This document shows positions 20,220 through 28,840 of a DNA stretch of 64,000 nt, in pieces; within the stretch, counting starts at the first letter, position 1, and every line of letters begins with the position of its first letter. The stretch is from positions 124,001 through 188,000 of the forward strand of contig NZ_JARGNH010000001.1 in the NCBI RefSeq assembly GCF_029213205.1, read 5' to 3'. The notes beneath the pieces were generated by a model. That model saw only the letters and a list, made by a program, of their open reading frames with translations. It had not been told where the DNA came from and ran no database searches. Position numbers and translations under genes: made by a program. The DNA comes from Pseudooceanicola sp. (GTDB lineage: Bacteria > Pseudomonadota > Alphaproteobacteria > Rhodobacterales > Rhodobacteraceae).

Positions 20220-21244
20220 TGCGGATCGCCACCTGGAATGTCGAATGGTTCAATTCGCTGTTTGATGATCACGGCGCGCTGCTGCTGGATGATCGCTGGT
20301 CGGCCCGCCGCGATATCACCCGCGCGCAGCAGGCCGAAGCCATCGGCATTGTGATGACCGCGCTGGACGCCGATGCGTTGATGATCATCGAGGCGCCGGA
20401 TCACAATGATCACCAGACCACAGTGACAGCGCTGCAAGGCTTTGCCGAGGTGTTTTCGCTGCGCGCCCGAAAAACCGTGGTCGGGTTTCCCAATGGCACC
20501 CAACAGGAAATCGCGCTGATGTATGACCCGGACGTGCTCAGCGCCCGGCACGCGCCCCTGGGTGATCCGACCGGCAAGAAGGGGGCGGAGGATGCGCCGC
20601 GCTTTGACGGGGTGTTCCGCATCGACCTCGACATCGACGCGAACGAGGATCTGGTGCGGTTTTCCAAGCCGCCGCTGGAGCTGGTGATCGAAACCCGCAA
20701 GGGGGCGACGTTTCGGATGATCGGCGCGCATCTGAAATCCAAGGCGCCGCATGGCGCGCGCGACCATGACGAGGTGATGCGCCTGTCGATCACCAACCGG
20801 CGCAAGCAATTGGCCCAGGCAATCTGGCTGCGTCAACGGGTGGTGCAGCATCTGCAGGCCAAGGAGTCGCTGATCCTGCTGGGCGATTTGAACGACGGGC
20901 CGGGGCTCGATCAGTATGAAAGCCTGTTTGGCCGATCCTCGGTTGAAATCGTGATGGGTGAGTCCGGTGAGCTGGGGCTTGTTGACCCGCATGCCCGCGC
21001 CGGGCTGACCCGCAAGCTGAGCGCGGTGCCGACCAGTGCCCGGTTCTATATTGCGCCGGAAAAGCGCTATCTGCAGGCGCTGCTCGATTACATCATGATC
21101 TCGCCCGATCTGGCCGAGCTTGCGCCGAGGTGGCACATCTGGCACCCGTTCGACGATCCCGCCTGCTGGGAGGTACCGGAATTGCGCGATGCGCTGATGA
21201 CCGCCAGCGATCATTTCCCGGTGACGCTCGACATCGACTTGTGA
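20219..21244 (+). CDS. endonuclease/exonuclease/phosphatase-family protein
   Basis: This 341-residue protein has the EEP fold motifs: MRIATWNVEWFN at the start, the catalytic acid in ALMIIEAPDHND, LLGDLNDGPGLDQYE near residue 225, and SDHFPVTLDIDL at the end. Family members cut nucleic acids or phosphate esters with a metal ion. There is no signal peptide. It overlaps the DnaJ-like gene by one base and is probably translated with it. Confidence 0.85.
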   Translation: MRIATWNVEWFNSLFDDHGALLLDDRWSARRDITRAQQAEAIGIVMTALDADALMIIEAPDHNDHQTTVTALQGFAEVFSLRARKTVVGFPNGTQQEIALMYDPDVLSARHAPLGDPTGKKGAEDAPRFDGVFRIDLDIDANEDLVRFSKPPLELVIETRKGATFRMIGAHLKSKAPHGARDHDEVMRLSITNRRKQLAQAIWLRQRVVQHLQAKESLILLGDLNDGPGLDQYESLFGRSSVEIVMGESGELGLVDPHARAGLTRKLSAVPTSARFYIAPEKRYLQALLDYIMISPDLAELAPRWHIWHPFDDPACWEVPELRDALMTASDHFPVTLDIDL

Positions 21245-21280
21245 TTTGGGAATGGCGACGGCTGCGCCTATATTGACGCC

Positions 21281-21688
21281 ATGAAACACACCGGATTGAT
21301 CCTGGCCGCGCTGCTGGCCAGCGCCACACCGCTGGCCGCTGAAGACAAACGCCATGCCCCGGGCGAGGGGCTGTCGCTGATGGAACGCGGGGCGCAGATG
21401 TTTTTCCGCGGCCTGATGAGCGAGATGGAACCGGCGCTGAAGGAATTGCAGGGCTTCGCCATCGAGGTCGAACCGGCGCTGCGCAGTTTCGCCAAGGAAA
21501 TGGGCCCGGCCCTGTCGGACATCCTGCGCAAGGTCGAGGATTTCAGCGTCTATCACCCGCCGGTGATCCTGCCGAATGGTGATATCATCATGCGCCGCAA
21601 GGTGCCGTTGGAGCCTGACGCGACAGATCCGGAGGCGACGCCCGAAACACCGGATCAGGGGCCGCCTGGCAAGCAGATCGACCTCTAG
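21281..21688 (+). CDS. periplasmic protein of unknown function
   Basis: This 135-residue protein has a signal peptide with an AxA-type site (LLASATPLAAEDKR). The mature part is an amphipathic helical region with repeated Glu-Pro-Ala-Leu turns (MEPALKEL, VEPALRSF, MGPALSDI), then a short segment HPPVILPNGDIIMRRK and a proline/acidic tail. Similar proteins occur widely in Rhodobacterales next to EEP-family genes. Relatives are sometimes labelled AAA ATPase in databases, but no Walker motif is present. Confidence 0.78.
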   Translation: MKHTGLILAALLASATPLAAEDKRHAPGEGLSLMERGAQMFFRGLMSEMEPALKELQGFAIEVEPALRSFAKEMGPALSDILRKVEDFSVYHPPVILPNGDIIMRRKVPLEPDATDPEATPETPDQGPPGKQIDL

Positions 21689-21689
21689 A

Positions 21690-21880
21690 CATGTTGACAA
21701 AAGGCGCAGCCAGAGGCGGATTGAGGTGCTGTCTATGAAGCCCAGGAAACTTTCGGCAGTTTTGTCGTAGCGGGCTGCGACGCGGTGTGCGTTCTTGAGC
21801 GTGTTGAAGCACCGCTCGACCAAGTTGCGCAAGGAATCCGGCGAATGATCGGCACCGACGCGCATCTTGCGTGCTTTGCG
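21690..21880 (-). pseudogene. C-terminal fragment of an IS5-family (IS427-type) transposase
   Basis: The minus strand reads RNLVERCFNTLKNAHRVAAR then YDKTAESFLGFIDSTSIRLW, the conserved C-terminus of IS427-group transposases. The rest of the gene is missing. The IS end is probably near 21690, where ATGTTGACA occurs just after the preceding gene's stop. Confidence 0.75.
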
Positions 21881-21912
21881 CACCGGCATTCTGGGCGGAC
21901 ACTGAACCGGCA

Positions 21913-22027
21913 GCAAAAGGGGGCTGTCTGCCCCCTCGCGGCCGTTTCGGCCGCTCACCCCCGAGGATATTTTCGACCAGAGGAAGCCATGGGTGTCCCT
22001 CTGCTTCCTCTGGTGTCAAATATCCGG
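21913..22027. repeat. REP-like palindromic element, copy 2 plus inverted partial copy
   Basis: 21917-21986 repeats the order seen at 6637-6698: a GGGGGC...GCCCCC hairpin, a GGCCGTTTCGGCC hairpin, then CCCCCGAGGATATTTTCGAC and CAGAGGAAGC. Fourteen bases later, 22000-22026 carries the inverse (GCTTCCTCTGGTGTCAAATA then TCCGG). The two arms together form a long inverted repeat. Confidence 0.65.
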
Positions 22028-22178
22028 CCTTATGTATCAAACGTACCAAGAAACCGGAATCCTTGACCGCCGGTTTTAACTATCCTGCACCCATGTAGGA
22101 CAAGTCGATAGATGGTGATCTGCCACGGGATTTTTCCTCCACCGTCGATTAGAGTCCGATCCAACTTGAGGACGGACA

Positions 22179-22423
22179 ATGAGGCGGACAAGATTTACGG
22201 ACGAGCAGATCATCGGCATTCTGAACGAGCACGATGCGGGCGCGAAGTGCGCGGAGCTGTGCCGCAGGCACGGCATGTCGGAAGGCCCCTTCTACAACTG
22301 AAAGCCAAGTTCGGCGGCATGACGGTGTCGGCGGTAAAGCGTCTGAAGGCGCTCGAGGGTGAGAGCGCGAAGCTCAAGAAGCTGCTGGCCGCGATGAAAG
22401 AGCTGGTTTCAAGAAAGTGGTGA
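22179..22423 (+). pseudogene. IS3-family orfA, frameshifted and internally deleted
   Basis: The frame opens MRRTRFTDEQIIGILNEHDA, as in IS2/IS407-like orfA. One base is missing at TACAACTGAAAGCC (expected TACAACTGGAAAGCC), which creates a stop after YN; the next frame continues KAKFGGMTVSAVKRLKAL. Near the end LAAMKELVSRKW lacks the usual linker. No orfB follows. Confidence 0.8.
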
Positions 22424-22463
22424 CGCCGGCCGTGCCGGATTGTCGGGGCCGCTGCGACAGGGT

Positions 22464-22557
22464 TTTGGCCGCTCAAGAGGTGGCCTCACGACCAAGAGCC
22501 ATCTGCGCGTCAACGCAGCAGGCCTGCCCATGAGAACCGAGATCACACCGGGCCAGC
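22464..22557 (+). pseudogene. internal fragment of an IS5-family transposase
   Basis: The plus strand reads FGRSRGGLTTKSHLRVNAAG then LPMRTEITPGQ, the conserved middle of IS427-type transposases. It is fused in frame to an integrase fragment and is bounded by unrelated sequence. It may come from the same IS type as the fragment at 21690-21880. Confidence 0.7.
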
Positions 22558-22607
22558 AGATCGGCGCTCTCTTCGTTCTCGGCCTTCAGCTTCGGACCAT
22601 ACCGATA

Positions 22608-22721
22608 GCAGATCTCGCTGACCTCGAAGGTTTGTTCGTTCCGGTGAAGCCGAACGGCTCCACGCTCTGGCAGATGAAGTATCGTCTCTTTGGCAAAGAA
22701 CGTCTGTTTTCGATTGGGGTC
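22608..22721 (+). pseudogene. N-terminal fragment of a P4-type tyrosine integrase
   Basis: The plus strand reads LADLEGLFVPVKPNGSTLWQ then MKYRLFGKERLFSIGV, which is the DUF4102 arm-binding domain of integrases from genomic islands. The catalytic domain is absent. It ends 32 bases before the 3' end of the ectR-like gene, on the border of the ectoine block. Confidence 0.75.
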
Positions 22722-22752
22722 ACATCGCGACGTCCCAAGGTCGAGAGCGGTG

Positions 22753-23259
22753 TTACCCAGAGGTTTTGGCGGCTTGGATTTCACCTGTGGTCAGGACCGG
22801 GGACGCGTCGAGGTCGTCGGCGTCAAGCATCGCGGCCACCCGTTCGAGCGAGGCCACAAGCTGAGCCTGCTCCCAGTCATGCAAGGTTTCGAACGCGCGC
22901 ACAAAACGCTGCTGAAGCGCATCCGGCGCCGCCTTCACGGCGGTGCTGCCGCGCTCGGTGATTGTCACGTTGGTCTGGCGCCGGTCGGTCTCGGAGCGCT
23001 GCCGGACCACCAACCCGCCGACCACCAGTTTGTCGACCAACGCCGTCACTGTCGCCTGGGCCACGCCCATCCGCGTGGCGAGCGCCTTCGGGGTGGCGTT
23101 TTTTCCCGGCTGGCCTTGTAAAATCTGCAGCACTCGAAGCTTGGCCGGGGTCAGTCCAACCGCCTGCGCGAGGTCGCGTTCGTAAAGCTCAGTCGCGCGC
23201 AGAACACGCCGTAGCGCGATCAGACTTTCATCGATGCGATCGTGGCCTGGCTCTGTCAT
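22753..23259 (-). CDS. ectR: MarR-family regulator of the ectoine genes (EctR-like)
   Basis: This 168-residue MarR protein has a winged helix-turn-helix (LTPAKLRVLQILQGQ, then ATPKALATRMGVAQATVTAL) and the wing sequence RQRSETDRRQTNVTITERG. It is divergent from ectA with a 212-base AT-rich gap, the arrangement known for EctR1, which represses ectoine genes at low salt. The ATG at 23259 is chosen because the upstream ATG would add residues not seen in the family. Its 3' end touches integrase debris. Confidence 0.85.
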   Translation of the reverse strand: MTEPGHDRIDESLIALRRVLRATELYERDLAQAVGLTPAKLRVLQILQGQPGKNATPKALATRMGVAQATVTALVDKLVVGGLVVRQRSETDRRQTNVTITERGSTAVKAAPDALQQRFVRAFETLHDWEQAQLVASLERVAAMLDADDLDASPVLTTGEIQAAKTSG

Positions 23260-23338
23260 GGCGTCAGTATCGCATGAAGGTGCAAGCGGCTTCAATCCTC
23301 GGAAAACCCACGCCATGCTTCGCTTGTCTAAGATGTTT

Positions 23339-23369
23339 TTGTGTAGAGTGCTTCCGGTAATGTTATAAT
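23339..23369 (+). promoter_or_regulatory. probable ectA promoter
   Basis: A perfect TATAAT lies at 23364-23369 in an AT-rich stretch. The best -35 candidates are poor (TTGTGT with 19-base spacing, or TGTAGA with 16). A good -10 with a weak -35 is common for regulated osmotic-stress promoters; this is inference. Confidence 0.5.
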
Positions 23370-23422
23370 AATATGTAGAAATTTGTGGTTTTTGGGGAAT
23401 ATCCTTCGACTATTGAAGTTTT

Positions 23423-23447
23423 CCTTACAACCTATTAGTTAGTAAGG
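23423..23447. promoter_or_regulatory. candidate EctR operator (inverted repeat)
   Basis: CCTTAC (23423-23428) and GTAAGG (23442-23447) form an inverted repeat around AACCTATTAGTTA, between the likely -10 box and the ectA start. The TATTAGTTAGTAA core resembles the pseudo-palindrome reported for EctR1 of a methanotroph. Confidence 0.45.
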
Positions 23448-23471
23448 TGAAGCAATTGAGGGACGACCAAC

Positions 23472-24005
23472 ATGCCTGTGAGCACCGCAAAAACCCGAAC
23501 TCGGACGCCCCTTCTGCGCATGCCGAATGCGACGGACGGGGCCGATATCTGGGCGCTGGTGAAAAACTGCAAGCCGCTCGACGAGAATTCGATGTACTGC
23601 AACGTGATCCAGGCAGATCATTTTTCTGACACCTGCGTGGTGGCAGAACTCGATGGCGAGGTCGTTGGTTGGATTTCGGGTCACATGATCCCGACCAAAA
23701 ACGAGCTGTTCGTCTGGCAGGTCGCCGTCAGCCCCAAGGCGCGCGGCCTTGGGCTTGGCAAGTTGATGCTGCTTGAGCTGATCGAGCGCGACGCCTGCGA
23801 CGGCGCCACGCATCTGAAGACAACGATTACCGAGAGCAATGCGGCGTCGTGGGCTCTGTTTCGCGGCTTTGCCCGCGCAATCGGCGGCACGCTTGACGAT
23901 GCACCGCATTTCCAACGGCACGCGCATTTCGACGGGCGCCACCCGACCGAGCATCTGGTCTCGGTGTCGCTGCCCGACGGCAAAGAAGCCGCCCGCGCAG
24001 CCTGA
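23472..24005 (+). CDS. ectA: L-2,4-diaminobutyrate acetyltransferase
   Basis: EctA acetylates diaminobutyrate at the gamma amino group using acetyl-CoA, the second step of ectoine synthesis. Its 177 residues fit the family. The GNAT acetyl-CoA loop is SPKARGLGLGKLML near residue 90, and LDENSMYCNVIQADHFSDTC and TTITESNAASWALFRGFAR are family-specific. GAGGGACG lies before the ATG. First gene of ectABC-ask. Confidence 0.97.
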   Translation: MPVSTAKTRTRTPLLRMPNATDGADIWALVKNCKPLDENSMYCNVIQADHFSDTCVVAELDGEVVGWISGHMIPTKNELFVWQVAVSPKARGLGLGKLMLLELIERDACDGATHLKTTITESNAASWALFRGFARAIGGTLDDAPHFQRHAHFDGRHPTEHLVSVSLPDGKEAARAA

Positions 24006-24058
24006 TCGTTCTTCATCTCAGACATTCCAGCAACGCATTCTGTGCGAAAGGAACTTCC

Positions 24059-25348
24059 ATGCCGAATGACATGAACCAAGCCGATGATATCTTTCACCGC
24101 CGCGAGAGCGCGGCGCGATCGTATTGCCGCAACATGCCGACTGTTTTCACGGCGGGCCGTGGGTCTGAGTTGTTTGGCGAGAACGGCGAGCACTATATCG
24201 ACTTTCTCGCCGGGTGTTCCTCGCTCAACTACGGCCACAATGACCCGGATATGAAAGCGGCATTGATCGCGCATATCTCGGGCGACGGTATCGCCCATGG
24301 GCTCGATTTGCACACCGACGCAAAGGCGGGCTTCTTGCGCGCCTTCGAGACGCATATTCTGCAGCCTCGCGGTATGGATCACCGCGTCATGTTCACCGGA
24401 CCGACCGGCGCCAACGCTGTCGAGGCGGCGATGAAGATCGCGCGCAAGGTGACGGGCCGGAGCAACGTAATCGCGTTTACCAACGGTTTTCACGGCGTCA
24501 CCATGGGCGCGCTGGCGGCGACAGGCAACGGTTACCACCGGGGCGGCGCGGCGATGGATACCCAAGGCGTCACCCGCATGCCGTTTGATGGTTATGCCGA
24601 GGGCGTCGACAGTGCCGCGCTGCTGGATCAGATGCTGAGCGACCCGTCCGGCGGCATTGATGCCCCGGCTGCGATCTTGTTTGAGACCGTTCAAGGCGAA
24701 GGTGGGCTGAACGCCGCCAGCCCCGAGTGGGTTCGCAAGGTTGCCGATATCGCCAAGAAACACGGCGCGCTGTTGATCATCGATGATATTCAGGCGGGGG
24801 TTGGCCGCACCGGCACGTTCTTTTCGTTCGAAGAGATGGGCGTGATCCCGGATATCGTGACCTTGGCAAAGTCGATCTCTGGCTTTGGCCTGCCCTTGGC
24901 GCTGGTTCTGGTGCGCCCCGAATGTGACGTGTTCGGCCCGGCCGAGCACAACGGCACCTTTCGTGGCAATACCCATGCCTTTGTGACGGCCCGTGTGGCG
25001 ATCGAGAAATTCTGGGCCGACGCGGGGTTTCAGCGTGACCTGGCCGCAAAGTCGGTGTTCGTGACGAGCGCTTTGTCCGAAGTCGCCGCACTGGTGCCGG
25101 GGGCCAAGCTGAAGGGCCGTGGATTGATGCAAGGCGTCGATGTCGGCACCGGCGCGCTCGCCGCCGAGATTTGCGCGCGCGCTTTCGAAAAAGGGCTGAT
25201 CATCGAGACTTCGGGCAACGAAGACCAGGTGGTCAAGGTTCTCGCCCCGCTTACCACCACGACCGAAACCCTACGCGCCGGGTTCAACATCCTGCTGGCC
25301 GCCACCCGCGACGCGATCACTGACACAACCTTGCTGGCAGCGGAGTAA
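24059..25348 (+). CDS. ectB: diaminobutyrate--2-oxoglutarate transaminase
   Basis: EctB is a PLP enzyme that makes L-2,4-diaminobutyrate from aspartate semialdehyde with glutamate as amino donor. It has 429 residues with class III aminotransferase motifs: the PLP phosphate-binding GPTGANAVEAAMKIARKVTG, the ring-stacking NGFHG, the aspartate in LLIIDDIQAGVGRTG near residue 240, and the Schiff-base lysine in TLAKSISGFGLPLALV near residue 270. AAAGGAAC precedes the ATG at 24059. Confidence 0.97.
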   Translation: MPNDMNQADDIFHRRESAARSYCRNMPTVFTAGRGSELFGENGEHYIDFLAGCSSLNYGHNDPDMKAALIAHISGDGIAHGLDLHTDAKAGFLRAFETHILQPRGMDHRVMFTGPTGANAVEAAMKIARKVTGRSNVIAFTNGFHGVTMGALAATGNGYHRGGAAMDTQGVTRMPFDGYAEGVDSAALLDQMLSDPSGGIDAPAAILFETVQGEGGLNAASPEWVRKVADIAKKHGALLIIDDIQAGVGRTGTFFSFEEMGVIPDIVTLAKSISGFGLPLALVLVRPECDVFGPAEHNGTFRGNTHAFVTARVAIEKFWADAGFQRDLAAKSVFVTSALSEVAALVPGAKLKGRGLMQGVDVGTGALAAEICARAFEKGLIIETSGNEDQVVKVLAPLTTTTETLRAGFNILLAATRDAITDTTLLAAE

Positions 25349-25353
25349 TCACC

Positions 25354-25758
25354 ATGATTGTACGCGATTTCAACGACATCGTAAAAAACGACCCGAGCCG
25401 TGTTGTCACCGACGCCAAGTGGACGTCAGTGCGCATGCTGCTGGCAAACGACGGCATGGGATTTTCGTTCCATCTGACGTTTCTTGAAGCCGGTTCGGAG
25501 CACACGTTCGAATACAAGAACCATTTCGAGAGCGTTTATTGCATTCAGGGCAAGGGCTCGATCACCGATCTGGCCACCAACGAGACCCATGAGATCAAGC
25601 CGGGCGTGATGTATGCGCTGAACGAACATGACCGCCACGTGCTGCGGGCAGAAGAAGAACTGGTGATGGCCTGCGTTTTCAACCCGCCAGTCACCGGCAC
25701 CGAAGTTCACCGCGCTGATGGCTCTTACGCCGCGGCAGAGGATTTGGCAGACGCATGA
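25354..25758 (+). CDS. ectC: L-ectoine synthase
   Basis: EctC cyclises N-gamma-acetyl-diaminobutyrate to ectoine. This 134-residue cupin begins MIVRDFNDIVKNDPSRVVTD and has the metal-ligand pattern with FEYKNHFESVYCIQGKGS and LNEHDRHVLRAEEELV. It starts five bases after ectB and overlaps the aspartate kinase gene by four bases (ATGA). No ectoine hydroxylase (ectD) gene follows, so hydroxyectoine is not made from genes seen here. Confidence 0.97.
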   Translation: MIVRDFNDIVKNDPSRVVTDAKWTSVRMLLANDGMGFSFHLTFLEAGSEHTFEYKNHFESVYCIQGKGSITDLATNETHEIKPGVMYALNEHDRHVLRAEEELVMACVFNPPVTGTEVHRADGSYAAAEDLADA

Positions 25759-27179
25759 GCCATACGGTTGAGAAAATCGGCGGCACGTCGATGTCACGGC
25801 TCGCCGAGTTGCGCGATACGCTGATCATCGGCGACCGGGACGCAGCCAATATGTATGGCCGGATCTTTGTTGTCTCGGCCTTCGGCGGGATCACCAACCT
25901 ACTGCTCGACCACAAGAAGACCGGCGAGCCGGGCGTGTTTTCGGCCTTTGCCAATGATGACAACGGCCACGGCTGGCACGACCGGCTCGACCTTGTTCAG
26001 GCGGCGATGATCGACGCACACACCGGCTTGCTCGACAATTCCGCCGACAGCGAGCGCGCCGACGCCTTTGTGCGGGACCGCGTGCTTGGCGCCCGCAACT
26101 GCCTGATCGACTTGCAGAGGCTGTGTTCTTACGGGCACTTCCGGTTGTCTGAACACATGGCCCAAACCCGCGAGCTGCTGTCGGGTCTGGGCGAGGCGCA
26201 TTCGGCCTTTGTCACCACGCTGATGCTGCTACGCGCCGGGGTCAACGCCCGCTTTGTCGACCTGACCGGTTGGCGCGACGAGGGCGACGTGAGCCTTGAT
26301 GAACGGATTACCGGTGCCATGGAGGGCGTCGACCCGATGCGCGAAATGCCCATCGTCACCGGCTATGCGCAATGCGCCGAAGGGCTGATGGGGGAATATG
26401 ATCGCGGCTATTCCGAGGTCACTTTTTCGCGGCTTGCGGCGCTGACCGGCGCCCGCGAGGCGATCATCCACAAGGAATATCACCTGTCCTCGGCCGATCC
26501 GCTGCTGGTTGGCGCCGATTCTGTGCGCAAGCTCGGGCGGACCAATTACGACGTGGCCGACCAGCTGTCGAATATGGGCATGGAGGCGATCCACCCCAAG
26601 GCGGCGAAAACCATGCGCCAAGCCGATGTGCCGCTGCGTGTGACCAACGCCTTCGAACCGCAGGACCCGGGAACCTTAATCGACGATCAACCGGCTGAAA
26701 CGCCCGCCGTCGAGGTCGTGACCGGGCTCGATCTGGTGGCCTTCGAGGTGTTCGAGCAGGACATGGTCGGCGTGAAGGGCTATGACGCCGCGATCCTGGA
26801 GGTTCTGACCCGCCACAACGTGCGGATCGTTTCGAAAGTGTCGAACGCCAACACGATCACCCATTATGTCGATGCATCGCTGAAGGCGCTGCGCCGGGTC
26901 GAAAAAGACCTTGCCGCGCGCTATCCCGCGGCGGATATCTCGTCGCGCACGGTCTCGATGGCCGCGGTCATCGGGCGCGACCTGGCGGGGCTGTCGGTGT
27001 TGACGCGTGGCCTGCAGGCGATTGCCGAAGCGGGGCTCAGCGCAATCGGAGCAAGTCAGGGCCCGCGCAACGTGGACGTGCAGTTCATCCTAGATCGGGC
27101 CGATCTGAAGCAGGCCATTGTGGCGTTGCACGGGGCGCTCGTGGTGCAAACCCGAACTGGGTTAATGAAGGCCGCGTAA
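25755..27179 (+). CDS. ask_ect: ectoine-dedicated aspartate kinase
   Basis: This aspartokinase feeds aspartyl phosphate into ectoine synthesis. The 474 residues begin MSHTVEKIGGTSMSRLAELR (the usual KFGGTS-type motif), with a catalytic N-terminal domain and two C-terminal ACT-type regions (VEVVTGLDLVAFEVFEQDMV and VSMAAVIGRDLAGLSVLTRG). This specialised form is known from ectABC-ask operons and is considered insensitive to normal amino-acid feedback. Translation is coupled to ectC by the ATGA overlap. Confidence 0.94.
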   Translation: MSHTVEKIGGTSMSRLAELRDTLIIGDRDAANMYGRIFVVSAFGGITNLLLDHKKTGEPGVFSAFANDDNGHGWHDRLDLVQAAMIDAHTGLLDNSADSERADAFVRDRVLGARNCLIDLQRLCSYGHFRLSEHMAQTRELLSGLGEAHSAFVTTLMLLRAGVNARFVDLTGWRDEGDVSLDERITGAMEGVDPMREMPIVTGYAQCAEGLMGEYDRGYSEVTFSRLAALTGAREAIIHKEYHLSSADPLLVGADSVRKLGRTNYDVADQLSNMGMEAIHPKAAKTMRQADVPLRVTNAFEPQDPGTLIDDQPAETPAVEVVTGLDLVAFEVFEQDMVGVKGYDAAILEVLTRHNVRIVSKVSNANTITHYVDASLKALRRVEKDLAARYPAADISSRTVSMAAVIGRDLAGLSVLTRGLQAIAEAGLSAIGASQGPRNVDVQFILDRADLKQAIVALHGALVVQTRTGLMKAA

Positions 27180-27185
27180 ACGCGA

Positions 27186-27225
27186 CGCCAGCGCACCGGT
27201 GGACCGGCCTCTCTGGCGCGGCTTT
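27186..27225 (+). terminator. possible terminator of the ect operon
   Basis: CGCCAG (27186-27191) and CTGGCG (27213-27218) enclose an inner CCGG-TGGA-CCGG hairpin, and the T-containing CGGCTTTGCC follows. It starts six bases after the ask stop. There is no strong T run, so confidence is limited. Confidence 0.4.
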
Positions 27226-27596
27226 GCCTTTACCGGCTCCAGGCAAGGCGAGGCAATTTGAGAGCGGCCAAACCAGTCGTAAATGCCCGCTGGCGCTGCT
27301 CGGCCGCATCCCGCCCGACCGGTAGCTTTCGCGGGCGCAGCATAGGCTGGATCCGAACGGCGGGACGTGTCGTTCGGGCACCGTGGTGCCTTCCTCGCCT
27401 TGTTTGATGATGAACGCCCGCTGCGGGTTCAACGCGGCCCGAATGGGGCGCCAGTTCCTCACCCCAACATGTTGATGTAGAGGGAAAGCGTTTCTGCCTG
27501 AGGCCCACACGGCCCAAGGCTTGCGCCATCCGCTGGATCAGATGGGGCAACACACCGCTGTTCGCGGTTCCAATGGATCAGCGCTTTAGGCGTCAA
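27226..27596. other. gene-free stretch after the ectoine operon
   Basis: I see no credible gene in this 371-base stretch. Short frames on both strands lack start signals and family motifs. One minus-strand frame reads ALNPQRAFIIKQGEEG, which may be a degraded transposase piece, but I cannot assign it. Confidence 0.5.
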
Positions 27597-28700
27597 TCAC
27601 CGCCAACCGCGCTTGGCGCGATTGGCCAGCCAATGGCGCTGCTGGTCTGGCAACAGATCGAAGGGTGACTCTTCGCCAAGCGCCACGGCCGCGTGAAACG
27701 GCCAATTCGGGTCGTTCTGAGCTTCGCGTCCAACGGCAATCAAATCGGCGTCTCCGGCCTCTAGGATCTGTTCGGCATGCGCGGGGTCGATGATCAGCCC
27801 GACCGCCATGGTCTTGATCCCGGCGTCCCGACGCAGCGCGGCGGCATAGGGCACCTGATAGCCAAGCTCCAGCGGCGACCCGCCTGCGCTGCGCCCGATC
27901 CCGCCCGAGGAACAATCGATCACGTCGACACCCAGATCGGCCAGCCGCTTGCTCAGCGCGATGCTGTCGGCGACCGTCCAATTCGCATGATCCTCGACCG
28001 AAAGCCGCACGAACAGCGGCTTGTCATCGGGCCAGATCTTGCGCACCCCCTCGATGATCTCGCAGAGGAAGCGGGTGCGGTTCTCGAAACTGCCGCCATA
28101 TTCGTCGCTGCGCTGGTTGGTGACATCCGAGAGGAACTGGTTGACCAGATAGCCATGCGCCCCGTGGATTTCGAGCACTTCAAAGCCCGCCTTGCGTGCC
28201 CGGTCGGCCGCTGCAATCCAGTTGGCAATCACGGTGCGGACGCCGGCGGTATCCAGCGCCTCCGGGGTTTCATACCCATTGCCCTGGGCGATGGCGCTCG
28301 GGCCGATGATGCGCCAGCTGGGGTCCTCGGAGTCCGGCCCGGTCAGCGCCTGCCCGCCCTCCCAGGGGCGAAAACGCTTGGCCTTGCGACCGGAATGGCC
28401 AAGCTGGATGCCGGGGACCGCACCGCAGTGGCGAATGAAATCCGCCAGCCGCGTCATGCCGGGGATGAATTTGTCGTCCCAGAGTCCCAGGTCGCCCACG
28501 GTGCCGGCGCCGCGCCGTTCCACCTTGGTGCTTTCCACAAAGAACAAGCCCGGTCCGCCAGCCGCGAACCGGCCCGCGTTCATCATCGTCCAGTCAGAGA
28601 CGTGACCCTGGTCGGCGGCGTATTGGTGCATCGGTGGAATGACGATCCGATTGCGCAGGCGCACGCCGCGCAGGTCGATTGGCGAAAACAGCTTGCTCAT
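27597..28700 (-). CDS. old yellow enzyme family NAD(P)H:flavin oxidoreductase (YqjM/NamA type)
   Basis: This 367-residue FMN TIM-barrel enzyme begins SKLFSPIDLRGVRLRNRIVI and has the flavin/substrate-site sequence IQLGHSGRKAK near residue 105 and EIHGAHGYLVNQFLSDVTNQ near residue 180. These features place it with YqjM-like ene-reductases, which reduce activated C=C bonds. The physiological substrate is unknown. The ATG at 28700 is taken as start by family alignment. It lies downstream of the LuxI-type gene on the same strand, 140 bases away. Confidence 0.9.
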   Translation of the reverse strand: MSKLFSPIDLRGVRLRNRIVIPPMHQYAADQGHVSDWTMMNAGRFAAGGPGLFFVESTKVERRGAGTVGDLGLWDDKFIPGMTRLADFIRHCGAVPGIQLGHSGRKAKRFRPWEGGQALTGPDSEDPSWRIIGPSAIAQGNGYETPEALDTAGVRTVIANWIAAADRARKAGFEVLEIHGAHGYLVNQFLSDVTNQRSDEYGGSFENRTRFLCEIIEGVRKIWPDDKPLFVRLSVEDHANWTVADSIALSKRLADLGVDVIDCSSGGIGRSAGGSPLELGYQVPYAAALRRDAGIKTMAVGLIIDPAHAEQILEAGDADLIAVGREAQNDPNWPFHAAVALGEESPFDLLPDQQRHWLANRAKRGWR

Positions 28701-28840
28701 AAGGTGGCCTCGTATGTGCGAAGGGGTGCTGCTGTGATAGGGCGCAAGCCGCCCAAGTCCAAGCATTGGCCGCAAGCTGCACATGCGTGTCCAGAATTGT
28801 GGTCGTCGCTCTCACCAGGCAATGAGCCCGGCTCGGCCGC

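Noticed and set aside
21281-21688. AAA ATPase label for the periplasmic protein
   Set aside because: No Walker A or B motif is present and the protein starts with a signal peptide.
27180-27596. Ectoine hydroxylase ectD after ask
   Set aside because: No frame in this stretch shows the dioxygenase motifs, and the length is too short for the roughly 300-residue enzyme.
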